DNA of 64,000 nt from Saccopteryx bilineata (GCF_036850765.1 NC_089493.1:129214239-129278238); one strand, 5' to 3'. Positions 46,313-56,288 are shown, counted from the first letter of the stretch. Notes: a model not told the origin generated them from the sequence alone. Translations and numbers: made by a program.

Positions 46313-47595
46313 GAGAGTGCTTTACTTGTTTCAATTCACTAGAAATATTTTCTGACAAACAATGAGACAAGACAGATTACTTACTCACATAGCCTAATAT
46401 ACAATTCTGTTTTTTAAGTTTTTTCGAGATGGCAGGGAGTTGCCAGCAAAGAGGGAAGGAAGAGAGAAAGCAGATGGATGGACAGTGTGAGCAGCTGGAT
46501 GGAAAGAAGGAGGGTCAGAATCTACAGGAGGAGAGAAGGAGGTTAAAGTATTGGTGTGGCGCCACATGGTCAGAGGAGTCAAAGGGATTTAGAGCTCTGA
46601 GGAGAGAGGAGAGGGCAAGGAGGAAAGAGGCACAGTCACAGTTTGTAAGGAAGGAGGAGGGGTCGGAGAGGAGACAGAACTGCAGTTTGTAAGGAGGGAA
46701 GAGAGGTCAGAGATGAGACAGGCACCGCAGCCAGAGCTACAGCTTCTAAGGAGGGGGGAGGTGACGAAGAACACAGTGGAGAAGGGAGAGGCCCCTGGCC
46801 AGCAGGGGAGGAGAAAGAGAGGCTGGTGAAATGAGAAAACAGGATTTAGTGAAGGGAAGAGGCTTTCTGGAGGGAAGAGACTCCAGCAAAAAAGATTTGC
46901 TGAGAGACTAGAGAGGGATCCCGGGGGTCAGGCAGGAGAAGGAGAGAGTTTGGGAGTCCGCGGAGAAGGAAAGATTAGGAGCAGAGGTTTTAGGTGAGGT
47001 TTCTTTGGCTAAAAACGGCCTGCATGTGGAACAGAAGGTACAGAAATTAAGGACAGGAGAGAAGGGAGAAGAAAGCCTGCACATAAGGAATTTCTGATGC
47101 CCTCCTCGTCCGGTGGCAGAAATTGTCAAGATGTCTTAGGATATTGTAATTGAATGTCCCGTTTTCAGGCCAATGGGAGTCATTGTCTAGTGCAGGGGTC
47201 CCCAAACTTTTTACACAGGGGGCCAGTTCACTGGCCCTCAGACCGTTGGAGGGCCGGACTAAAAAAACTATGAAAATCTCTATGCACACCACACACATCT
47301 TATTTTAAAGTAAAAAAAAAAACAGGAACAAATAAAATATTTAAAATAAAGAACAAGTAAATTTTAATCAACAAACTTACCAACATTTCAATGGGAACTA
47401 TGGGCTTACTTTTGGCTAATCAGATAGTCAATGTCTGGTTCCATATTTGTCACTGCTAGCCGCAACAAATGATGCAAGTGTTCATCAGTTAGTCTAGATC
47501 GGGTTGGACATTTTAAGTTTTTCATCCTAGAAAATGTCTGTTCGCAGACATAAGTGCTGCCAAAAATTGTTGACATTTTAAGAGCATGGTTCCTG

Positions 47596-47851
47596 CCTGA
47601 CCTGTGGTGGCGCAGTGGATAAAGCGTCGACCTGGAAATGCTGAGGTCGCCGGTTCGAAACCCTGGGCTTGCCTGGTCACGGCACATATGGGAGTTGATG
47701 CTTCTAGCTCCTCCCCGCTTCTCTCTCTCTGTCTCTCTCTCCTCTCCCTCTCTCTCCTTTCTATAAATGAATAAATAAAATAATAAAATAAGTTAAAAAA
47801 TATTAGGACATTTAAAAAAAAAAAAGACTGTGATTTAAAAAAAAAGAAAAA
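47596..47851 (+). repeat. SINE type B in the hAT transposase
   Basis: Intact head and B box, long A-rich tail with extra ATTAAA segments. TSD AGAGCATGGTTCCTG at 47581-47595 and 47852-47866. Confidence 0.93.
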
Positions 47852-47917
47852 AGAGCATGGTTCCTGATATTAGGATATGTCTCTGATGAAAGAGAGGCAT
47901 AGAAATTAGGCAAGTTG

Positions 47918-48133
47918 GCCTGACCTGTGGTGGCGCAGTGGGATAAAGCGTCGACCTGGAACACTGAGGTCGCCGGTTTGAAACCTTGGGCTTGCCCGGT
48001 CAAGGCACATATGGGAGTCGAAGCTTCCTGCTCCTCCCCCTTCTCTCTCTCTCTGTGTCTCTCTCTCACTCCTCTCTCTCTAAAAAAATCAATAAATAAA
48101 ATATTAAAAAAAAAAGAATTTAGAAAAAAAAAA
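47918..48133 (+). repeat. SINE type B in the hAT transposase
   Basis: TSD GAAATTAGGCAAGTTG at 47902-47917 and 48134-48149; near-consensus body with an AATCAATAAATAAAAT tail. Confidence 0.93.
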
Positions 48134-48633
48134 GAAATTAGGCAAGTTGTTTGACTTGAATGCATCTTTCAGAGAGTCACAATTCTGCAGTTCAGCCAGT
48201 TCCATTTGGTAAATTGAATCCACATTTTCAATGTCAATAGAAAATGGGTTACGGAAAAGCTGAATGTCCTGTTCATGGAGATGAAGCTCTTTAAATCTAA
48301 ATTGGAACTCCTTTTGCAACTTTTCCAGTGAATCCACACATACTTCTTTTGGGAATGCAATCAAGGGTTTTTCCACTAACAGATTTTGAGTTAAGGGGAG
48401 ATGGCAGAATTTTTCCTCCTTCACTTGTTTAATAAGGAGGCCTAATTTTACTTCAAATGCTTTTACATGTGATTGCATATCACAGATGAGCTTCCCTTTT
48501 CCTTGAAGTTGCACATTGAAACTGTTGAGTAGCTCTGTTACATCTGTCAGAAAGGCGAGGTGCCATTTCTATTCTGCATCATTGAGCTCTGGTACTTCTT
48601 TGTTTTTTGAAAGCATAAAAGCTGTAATCTGTG

Positions 48634-49026
48634 GGCCCTGGCCGGTTGGCTCAGCGGTAGAGCATCGGCCTAGCGTGCGGAGGACCCGGGTTCGATTCCC
48701 GGCTAGGGCACACAGGAGAAGCGCCCATTTGCTTCTCCACCCCTCCGCCGCGCCTTCCTCTCTGTCTCTCTCTTCCCCTCCTGCAGCCAAGGCTCCATTG
48801 GAGCAAAGATGGCCCGGGCGCTGGGGATGGCTCTGTGGCCTCTGTCTCAGGCGCTAGAGTAGCTCTGGTTGCAACATGGCGATGCCCAGGATGGGCAGAG
48901 CATCGCCCCCTGGTGGGCAGAGCGTCGCCCCATGGTGGGCGTGCCGGGTGGATCCCGGTTGGGCGCATGCGGGAGTCTGTCTGACTGTCTCTCCCTGTTT
49001 CCAGCTTCAGAAAAATGAAAAAAAAA
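48634..49026 (+). repeat. SINE type A in the hAT transposase
   Basis: Near-consensus, both promoter boxes intact. 17-bp TSD AAAAGCTGTAATCTGTG at 48617-48633 and 49027-49043. Confidence 0.95.
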
Positions 49027-49885
49027 AAAAGCTGTAATCTGTGAAAGTAAGTCATAGAAATGTCTCAAAACTCTTCCTCGACTCAGCCAACGGACTTTGG
49101 TGTAGTACAGAACATCTTTATAGGCCACATTTAGCTCAGACAGAAATTCCTGAAATTGCCTGTGGTTTAGTGCATTAGTTCTAATGAAGTTAACACAACG
49201 TACCACAATTTTCATAACAGAGTCCCACTTCAGTGATTTACTACATAACGCTTGTTGGTGGATGAGGCAGTGTATGGCTATTGGATGAGAATGGTTAAGT
49301 TTGTCCATCTCTAGGTTAATGCAAGCAATTACTCCTTTCTTAGGCCCCACCATACTAGGTGCACCATCAGTTGTCACACTGGATAGTTTAGCCCAGTCCA
49401 GCTCCAAATCCTTCACAGTTTGGGAAACGTTTTCATAGATATCCTCTCCCGTAGTTGTTCCTTTGATGCTTTGCAGTGCAGCAAGCTCTTCTGTGACTTC
49501 GAAATTGTCATTCATCCCATGAATAAAAATTAGAAGATGTGCAGAATCACGAACATCATTGCTCTCGTCAAGTGCCAAGGAAAAATAAGAAAGTTTTCTC
49601 GCAGAGTTTTGCAAATGCTGATGCAAATTGTCCCTCATTTCTTCAATCCTTCGTGTTATTGTAGATCCTAAAAGACTAACTGTACTAAATAAGTCTGCCT
49701 TTTCTGGACACATCTCTTTGGCAACAGAAAGAAGGCACTCTTTAACAAATTCTCCCTCCACGGATGGTCTGCCAGCGCATGCTATTAGCTTGGCAACTTG
49801 AAAACTTGCTCGCAGTGATGAAATATTTAGCCTCTTCTGCTTCACAAAAGTATTTTGCTGAGTTGACAATGAATTTTTCAGTTTT

Positions 49886-50101
49886 TCAGTTTTTTGTTTT
49901 TGTTTTTGTTTTTTTTTTTTAATTTTATTTATTCATTTTAGAAAGGAGAGAGAGAAGGAGAGAGAGAGAGAGAGACGGGGGGAGGAGCAGGAAGCATCAA
50001 CTCCCATATGTGCCTTGACCAGGCAAACCCAGGGTTTCGAACTGGCGACCTCAGCATTTCCAGGTCAACGCTTTATCCACTGCGCCACCACAGGTCAGGC
50101 C
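49886..50101 (-). repeat. SINE type B in the hAT transposase
   Basis: Reverse copy with T/GT-rich tract and head complement CCACCACAGGTCAGGCC. TSD GAATTTTTCAGTTTT at 49871-49885 and 50102-50116. Confidence 0.93.
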
Positions 50102-50211
50102 GAATTTTTCAGTTTTAATATTTTATCTTTTCTCACATCTCCAACCAAACAATCATATTTATCTTTATGTTGAGTTTGATAGTGTCGACGCAAATTATAC
50201 TCTTTGAACAC

Positions 50212-51549
50212 TGTCGGGAGCCGATCAACAACTGCTGGCTGACAAGGTCACAGCAGGAGAAGACCCACAACTGCTGGCTGACAAGGTCACAGCAGGAGAA
50301 GATAAAAAACTGCTGATTGACAAAGTCACAGCAGAGAATACCAATGGCTGCGGGTTGACAAAGTCACCGCAAAGGAAAGGCACGATACTTCCCCCTTTGA
50401 CTTTTTGAATTAATCTGGCCTTATATCCCCCCTTTTTCTGGGTGTGTGCTATTATTTGTGGCACAGGGATAATAGTACTGTGCTTTCCCTGTAGATTTGT
50501 AGTAATTTCTTTGGAAATAAGACAGAAGGTGTAAGTTCCACAGAAAAGCCTGTAAGCCCCTTGAACTGGGCTCATAAATATAAGAGGCTGGCTATGATAT
50601 CCCTGGTAAAGGGTTAAGTTTGTAGGAGAATTTCTTCTTAATCATGTTAGAAAGAATAAAGTTAGAACTTAACTAGTGTATGAATATAGTAAATAAATAA
50701 AGTTTAAATAGACAATAGAATCTTAGAAAAGGAGTAATGGAATGGCTCGTTGCGTGGCCTGGAATGGAAACTCAGCTAGCAAGAAAAGAATGTTTTGCTA
50801 AGAGAATTGTTTTATGACTGAAGGCAGTTGCTGGGCTTTCTCAGTGAGACATTCTCATGAGATTTATATACTTTCCAGGGTTTTTCGTTCAGATAATAAA
50901 GAGAAATATGGGGGAATCCATAGAAGCAATAGCAATTAATGCCTTCTGATATTATGTTGCTACTAAGCTATCTTGCAGGTGCACTCTATATATCTTTAAG
51001 CAAAAGTTACTCTTGATGTTATGACAATTTCTTAATAAGCAAGTCTTTTGAAGTCTTGTGAGAAAAATTAGGACACTGCATGAATTCAAGGCCATTTGCC
51101 TGAGCAAGCGGTGGTCCTTTGCTAGTCCTTAATGATTTCATCTGTTAATCTCTCTCTGCCCCTTGACTCACAACAACAGTAAAGTTGAGTTATTACTTAA
51201 TACTAAACCTTTAAAAGCTTTTACCAATGTTGTTATCGCTATTCAAGTTATTTTTTAATTGTACTTTGAATGATTTGCCACCTGATTTGTAGTTTATAGA
51301 TATAAATTAACTGTTATCTGGAAACATGTAAACATAGTGAAACAGAAGCAATGATTAATACCATGTAATTGTAACTTGGTGTGTGTGTATAAAAAAGGAG
51401 CTGTACTAGCATTTGGCAGAGATGCCTGGCAGTAAATGCTAACAAGAGAATAAAGAGAAAGAAAAGAATTCAGCTCTCTCACTCAATTTTCGCCGACGCC
51501 GTCTCCTCCTGTGGGACCCCTGGATCCCCCCCGGGGCTGGACCCCGGCA
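50212..51549 (+). mobile_element. ERVK (class II)-type solo LTR in the hAT element
   Basis: TGTCGGGAGCCGATCA ... ACCCCGGCA with a perfect 6-bp TSD GAACAC (50206-50211, 51550-51555). 1338 bp, same family as 25604-26923. The U3 start has tandem copies of a roughly 38-bp unit (AACTGCTGGCTGACAAGGTC...). AATAAA lies near 51450. It splits the transposase zinc finger. Confidence 0.92.
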
Positions 51550-51730
51550 GAACACAGACACTATATTCTGACATATCAAACACACAGCTCTTTCCTTGTA
51601 CTGCATGAAAAAGTAATCTTAAGTCCACTGTTCTTTGAATATACACTCTGAGTCAATTTTTCTCTTTCTTGACATCATTATTTTCTAGGGATTCCAAATT
51701 GATAATAGTTAAATATCAATATATATATGC

Positions 51731-52087
51731 TCTCTGCCCCTCCATATAGGTCCCATGCTCTCTGCCCTTCATGTAGGTCCAGGCCTCTGCCTCCCATGTA
51801 GGTCCAGGTTTCTGCTCACAATGTAGGTCCATGCCCTCTGCCCCTCATGTAGATCCAGGTCTCTACCTCCCATGTAGGTCCATGCCCTCTGCCCCTCATG
51901 TAGGTCCATGCCCTCTGCCCCCTATTTAGGTCCATGCCCTCTGTCCCCATATAGGTCCAGGTCTCTTCCCCCCCATGTAGGTCCAGGTCTCTGCCCCCCA
52001 TGTAGATCCAGGTCTCTGCCTCCTATGTAGGTCCAGGTCTCTGCCTCCCATGTAGGTTCAGGTCTCTGCCCACAATGTAGGTCCATT
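51731..52087 (-). repeat. ~25-bp minisatellite in the hAT intron
   Basis: About 14 variants of a 23-27 bp unit built on TGTAGGTCCATGCCCTCTGC and its GTCCAGGTCTCTGCC variant. It lies between the hAT splice donor (52121-52127) and the transposase start (51678), so it is intronic or leader sequence of the transposon. Units alternate between two main variants. Confidence 0.9.
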
Positions 52088-52120
52088 TTTAAAATCCAAT
52101 TAAAAAATAAATAAAAAATA

Positions 52121-52128
52121 TACTTACC
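52121..52128 (-). promoter_or_regulatory. Probable splice donor of the hAT 5' exon
   Basis: The minus strand reads CACTAG|GTAAGTATA, a near-perfect donor. It follows a GC-rich leader (52130-52260), and an acceptor-like CCCTAG lies just before the transposase ATG (about 51685). This suggests the transposon encoded a spliced transcript. Confidence 0.55.
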
Positions 52129-52297
52129 TAGTGCTGCAGCCGCTGCCGCGCTGTGGACCCGGCACCTCGGTCTTCAGTCTGTCAGGCCTAGATACGCACG
52201 TCGCGTGCTACAACGTCGCGACGTGATCATCTAGGTAGGACAGTGAGCACCGAGCGCAATACAGGAAAGACAGTTCCTGTATAGCGGCGGGCGCATT

Positions 52298-52335
52298 ATT
52301 TCAATTGTAAGCGCCAGAGCGCTTACAATTGAAAT
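52298..52335. repeat. Perfect 17-bp hairpin near the hAT 5' end
   Basis: ATTTCAATTGTAAGCGC at 52298-52314 and its exact reverse complement at 52319-52335, with a 4-base loop (CAGA). It lies about 100 bp inside the terminal repeat. A shorter hairpin (ACAGGAA/TTCCTGT) is at 52261-52280. Confidence 0.9.
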
Positions 52336-52587
52336 GAATCAGGGAACCAGTTGAATCCCCATAAGTGCGACGGGGGCCGGGTAAAAGGCCATCGTGGGCC
52401 GCATACGGCCCGCGGGCCATAGTTTGGGGACCCCTGGTCTAGTGACTAGTCTGTACTGAGGCCATGCCGTGTTAGAGAAGAAGATTAATTTCTTCAGTTT
52501 GAGGTCTGAGAGACCGAGTTTGGTGAAGATTTTTATGAGACATCCTAGAGGTGTCTGGTCGGAAGGCTTAGACTCTGAAGAGCTCAT

Positions 52588-53068
52588 AGTGAAGACAGGT
52601 GAGCAAGAGGGGGCGTCCCCGCCTTTTGTCACTGTCCCAAGAGGAGAGAATCTCCGTGTGGGGGAGTCCTCCCTGATAGAGGTCGTCACCACCTGTCAGG
52701 GAGCTCCGAGGACGAGAAGTCCGAGAGAGTGGAGAGGTTTGGCTAGGCGCCTAGTCTTCCGTGCAGTCCACTGAGACTGAAAGTCAAACCCCTCAAAAAG
52801 TGAGGCGTGTCAGAGAAAACCGTCCGACCAGAAAGGGGTGTTTTTAGAGAGAAATTTAGAGGCCAACCGGGGAAGGGGAAGGGAGAAACTCCTTACCTTC
52901 TGGTCCAGCAGGGGTTCAGGACAGGATTAGACTGCCGGCCAATCAACCCACAATTTCACGTCCAAACAGGATCAAGGAGTAAGCCCGGGTCGAGCTGCCG
53001 CTGCCCATTGCTTCCCTGGTTGTAAGATTGAATGGCAAAGAGGGATCGTCCAGGCAGTTAGTACCCCG
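52588..53068 (-). other. ERV1 leader region
   Basis: Sequence between the primer-binding site and gag ATG, where the packaging signal of a retrovirus lies. No structure was assigned. Confidence 0.6.
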
Positions 53069-53086
53069 TCCCGGGTTTCGGCACCA
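53069..53086 (-). other. ERV1 primer-binding site (tRNA-Phe)
   Basis: The minus strand reads TGGTGCCGAAACCCGGGA two bases after the 5' LTR. This is complementary to the 3' end of tRNA-Phe (CCGGGTTTCGGCACCA) with no mismatch as I recall it. Confidence 0.88.
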
Positions 53087-53088
53087 AA

Positions 53089-53457
53089 TGTTGGAATCCA
53101 TGGGAGTCCGAAAGACCAGAGTAACAGGCTTTATTGAAAGGAAGAAAGGAACCCTGCCAGGCACTTCTCTCAGGGGAGAAAAGCACCAGTTACAGACTAG
53201 GGGCGAGTTATATAGTGTTTGGGAGAGCCTGAGGGGATACTGAGGCAAAAGTCCTGGTATGTCCGGAATGCTCCTCCTTGGGGGGCTTTGAGCATGTGGG
53301 TGTTGAATCAAAAATCCTGGTATGTCCGGAGCCCCTCCTTGGGGCGGCTTGTCAACTTTTGGAATTCCTCTGTCTCAGGGTCAATAGTCCAGTAAGGGTG
53401 AGGTCTGACAGATAAGCGGAACATCAAGAGGGCAGTTTGGAATTTACATATCTATCA
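53089..53457 (-). repeat. ERV1 5' LTR
   Basis: 369 bp, TGTTGGAATCCATGGGAGTC at the left and ATCTATCA at the right. CTTTATTGAAAGG gives the polyadenylation signal on the minus strand, and a TATA-like TATATAGTG complement is at about 53210. Very similar to the 3' LTR and to the solo LTR at 60711. Confidence 0.94.
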
Positions 53458-53462
53458 AGTAT

Positions 53463-54068
53463 GTGTCTTCTGAGATGACAAGAAATTCAAATTTGGTCGT
53501 TATGAGCCTCTCACTCTCTACTTCCCAGGGAAATAAATGTCTAAGGGTTTTGTTTTTTTTTAAGATTTTTTATTTATTCATTTTAGAGAGGAGAGAGAGA
53601 GAGAGAGAGAGAAGGGGGGAGGAGCAGGAAGCATAAACTCCCATATGTGCCTTGACCAGGCAAGCCCAGCGTTTTGAACCGGCATCCTCAGTGTTTCCAG
53701 GTTGACACTTTATCTACTGCGCCACCACAGTTCAGGCTGTCTAAGGGTTTTATGCAGCTCTAGCTCTCTATCTTTGAACTGGCGTTTTTATTTACATTCA
53801 CTCTGGTCACTGCTGGTGTGTGCATTATCCAGCAACGCATGATCCTTGGAAGGTGAATAGTTTGGTGCCTTCCATCATTCCCTTTGCCAGCGTCACCCTA
53901 CACCACACTCTCTCTGTGTCATTTGTAATCACCCTGGTCCTTCTCACCTTGGGGCATCTGCACTCTGTAATCTTTTCTTAAAATGCTCAACACCCAATCC
54001 TCTTCACCTGGTCTACTTCTCATCCTTTGGATCTTAGTTTCAAATTATCCCTTCTGAACATGAAAATT
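53463..54068. other. Intergenic DNA with one SINE
   Basis: Apart from the SINE at 53552 nothing was recognised. Confidence 0.45.
53552..53737 (-). repeat. SINE type B
   Basis: Reverse copy; TSD TGTCTAAGGGTTTT at 53538 and 53738. Confidence 0.93.
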
Positions 54069-54073
54069 AAAAC

Positions 54074-54384
54074 TGATAGATACGTGAATTCCAAACTGCC
54101 CTTTTGCTGTTCCGCTTGACTGCCTGACCCCACCCTTAATTACCGGACAATTGCCCATGGGATAAAGGAATTCCAGGAAGCTGGTCAATCACCCCAAAGA
54201 GGAGTATTCCAGAAAGCCGAACATACCAGCACACCCTTGCTCGAGGCTATCCCCAACCCTATAAAGTTTTACCTCAGTCTGTTTTCGGTGCTCTTCTCCC
54301 CGGGAGAAGTGCCTGGCAGGGTTCCTTTCTTCCTTTCAATAAAGCCTGTGACTCTGGTCTTTGGAATTCCCATGGATTCCAACA
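54074..54384 (+). repeat. Solo LTR, diverged relative of the ERV1 LTR
   Basis: Starts TGATAGATACGTGAATTCCA and ends CCATGGATTCCAACA, with 5-bp TSD AAAAC at 54069-54073 and 54385-54389. The ends match the ERV1 LTR in opposite orientation, but the U3 middle (CCTGACCCCACCCTTAATTA) is different, so it is a separate subfamily. TATAAA near 54261, AATAAA near 54339. Confidence 0.88.
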
Positions 54385-54389
54385 AAAAC

Positions 54390-55445
54390 TACAATGAAAT
54401 ACTACTTCACATATATACACTTAATTTAATAATAATAAGAATAAGAAGAAGAAGAAGAATAAAACTGACAAGACCAAATATTGGTGGGGATGTGAAGGGA
54501 CTGGAACACCCATACACTGCTGTTATGCCTATCAAAATGGCAGAAACGACTTTGGAGAACTGTTTGGCAGTTTTTTTCCTTTTTTCTTTTTTATTGAGAG
54601 GCAGGAAAGCAGACAAACAGACTCCTACATGCACCCTGACTGGGATCCACCCAGCAAGCCCCCTACCTGGCAATCCTCTGCCCATTTGGGGCCCAATACT
54701 TCGTTGCTTGGCAACCAAGCTATTTTAGTGCCTGAGATGAGGCCATGGAGGCATCCTCAGTGCCTGAGGCCAACTTGCTTGAACCATTCCAATCATGGCT
54801 GCAGGAGGAGAAGATGTGTGTGTGTGGGGGGGGAGTGGTGGAGAAGATGATGATCACTTCTCTTGTGTACCTTGAACGGGAATTCAACTGGGGACTTCTA
54901 CACACCGGTGATACTCTGCCGCTAAGCCAACCAGCCAGGACTGTTTGGTAGTTTCTAATGAAGTTTATTATAGATATATAATCTATGACCAATAATTCTA
55001 TCTTGTATCCACAATGCCCAAGAGAAATGAAAACATGTGTCCAAAGAACAGTTTGTACAAAAATGTGCATAGCAACTTTATTGTAATACCCCAAACAGGA
55101 AACAACCCAAATATTTATCAACAGGTGAATGGATAAAACAAACTATGGCACTGTCATACAAAAAAAAAAAATACAATATGGCCCAGTGCAATAACATGAA
55201 TAAATCTCAAAAGCATCATGTTGAGTGAAAGAAGGGAGTATATATACTATATGCTTCTATTTCTACAAAATTCTAGAATAGGCAAAAGTAATATATTGTT
55301 GATAGAAGTAAGATCTCTTTCAGAGACTTTTCTGGACATTGACTGGAAAGGGGGCATGTGGGAGTTTTCTAGTGTGATAGAAATTTTCCAAATATTGATC
55401 GGGGTGATATATCTGTCAAAATTTATTGAATTTGACCTTAGTAAA
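54390..55445 (+). mobile_element. L1 LINE 3' fragment (older)
   Basis: TATTGGTGGGGATGTGAAGG, GACTTTGGAGAACTGTTTGG, CCAAGAGAAATGAAAACATG, TGAATGGATAAAACAAACTA and TCATGTTGAGTGAAAGAAGG follow the order of an L1 ORF2/3' end. A type A SINE splits it. Confidence 0.78.
54572..54941 (-). repeat. SINE type A, older subtype, nested in L1
   Basis: Reverse copy: GTTGCTTGGCAACCAAGCTA variant as at 21941, a TG run near 54818, head complement CTAAGCCAACCAGCCAGG. The flanks ACTGTTTGGCAGTTT and ACTGTTTGGTAGTTT form a TSD with one mismatch. Confidence 0.85.
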
Positions 55446-55479
55446 AAATGCAGAACAAAACTATTTCTTTTTCAGGGAA

Positions 55480-55740
55480 TGCCTTTTCTGGGCTCCATAA
55501 CTCAACTTATCTTCACTATCACATACACTTATTGCTCTATGTACCTCTTTTCCATACCAGTTATCACCATTGGAATTTTACCTTTATTGATGTGGTTATT
55601 GGACATGCATCTGGCCCCTTCTCTTGACCTCCAGGAGCAGGAAACTATGACCAATTTGTCCACTGCTGTATCTCCAGTGCTTAACACAGTACCTGGTATG
55701 CAGTGGGTATTTAGTGACTACATCTTGAGTGAGTAGATGA
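55480..55740 (+). repeat. L2 LINE 3' end
   Basis: AATTTGTCCACTGCTGTATC, TCCAGTGCTTAACACAGTAC and CTGGTATGCAGTGGGTATTT match the L2 3' region; ancient. Confidence 0.7.
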
Positions 55741-55823
55741 GTCACACAGCTGAACCCAGAAACTGGAATTCCTGACTTTCAGTCTAGTGCTCTTCCTTCT
55801 TTGCCACTCTAATGTTGGAGTCC

Positions 55824-56288
55824 TGTTAAGCCTAATCCAGAGGAACTCGAAACATTGAAGACACGAACAAAATCTGTCGATTACACACCAAAGCTTTATT
55901 GTCTAGCTTGGCCAAGCGGCGGCAACTCCGACAGAAATCTGAGGGAGAGCGCGCCGGCCCTTTGTTTTACCTAGTTTTTATAGTTTTGCAAGCGGGAAGT
56001 ACAGAAGCAAAAATTGTAATTAGGTGTCCTTTACCACTATTGGTTATAGTCATATGCCCTTTAACCTGATAGGACCATGTTCAATTTGCAAGCCATACAT
56101 CATTTTGGAGAAAACAAAATTTACAAGTCAACCCAATGGTAGAAAGATGTCTCTTTACATATTAAAAGGCATTCCTATATTTTCTAATGTTCTTTAAGCC
56201 TTTTAAAATATTAATATCAATTCTGTAGCTTTTGGTACTTTATAACACCTGCGGGTGAGGTGGCGCAGTGGCTCCTCAGGGCTCCTCA
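55824..56288 (-). repeat. ERV2 3' LTR
   Basis: TGTTAAGCCTAATCCAGAGG to GGGCTCCTCA. The polyadenylation-signal complement GCTTTATTG is near 55891. Nearly identical to the right LTR, with scattered differences. Confidence 0.93.

Larger units (their letters stand above)
47406..51678 (-). pseudogene. hAT transposase, GTF2IRD2/Charlie8-like
   Basis: Start MMSRKRKIDSE at 51678. A zinc finger follows (CLICQN, then after the LTR EYNLRRHYQTQHKDKYD at about 50150-50210). The catalytic core at 49035-49869 includes LSYFSLALDESNDVRDSAHL, TTDGAPSMVG and IHCLIHQQALC, plus a KVRWLSRGRVL tail. The C-terminal dimerisation region is at 48140-48514 and 47406-47594 (VCEQTFSRMKNLKCPTRSRL, ending DYLISQK). Similarity to the domesticated GTF2IRD2 C-terminus is from memory. 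Inactivated by five insertions and in-frame stops (after TW T near 51625; after NDAE near 48570). Confidence 0.9.
47193..52436 (-). mobile_element. Long hAT transposon, formerly autonomous
   Basis: 5244 bp between CAGGGGTCCCCAAACT and AGTTTGGGGACCCCTG (16-bp inverted ends) with a perfect 8-bp TSD GTCTAGTG at 47185-47192 and 52437-52444. Transposase reads on the minus strand. The right (5') end has a GC-rich leader with hairpins and a splice donor, then a minisatellite-bearing intron. Later inserts: four SINEs and an ERVK-type solo LTR. Without these the element is about 3 kb. Short derivatives lie at 12998-13455 and 45464-45788. Confidence 0.95.
46380..52587 (-). pseudogene. ERV1 gag (matrix and p12-like) split by a hAT transposon
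   Basis: The probable gag ATG is at 52587-52585. The matrix start reads MSSSESKPSDQTPLGC and KLGLSDLKLKKL, then NTAWPQYRL, up to the hAT at 52444. It resumes left of the transposon at 47184 (DSHWPENGTFNYNILRHLDN, then FCHRT), followed by a proline/serine-rich p12-like stretch to about 46390. The two halves are continuous across the 8-bp TSD. Matching motifs in HERV-H/F-type gag are from memory. It is broken by the insertion, stops and frameshifts. Confidence 0.85.
42081..53457 (-). mobile_element. ERV1: gammaretrovirus-like provirus, tRNA-Phe type
   Basis: Two same-family LTRs (42081-42658 and 53089-53457) bound 11.4 kb, and a perfect 5-bp TSD AGTAT lies at 42076-42080 and 53458-53462. The element is on the minus strand. 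It has a tRNA-Phe primer-binding site next to the right (5') LTR, gag and RT remnants, and NC/protease remnants. Nested inserts are a 5.2-kb hAT, a short hAT, and SINEs. All viral genes carry stops, frameshifts or insertions, so it is not coding-competent. PBS type and gag style resemble the HERV-F/H side of the gammaretrovirus-like ERVs. Confidence 0.93.

Noticed and set aside
50225..50575. 116-codon minus-strand frame with repeated SSPAVTLSASSC
   Set aside because: It is the antisense of the tandem repeats in an ERVK-type LTR.
54421..54462. Possible structured RNA in AATAATAAGAAGAAG run
   Set aside because: Simple sequence within an L1 fragment.
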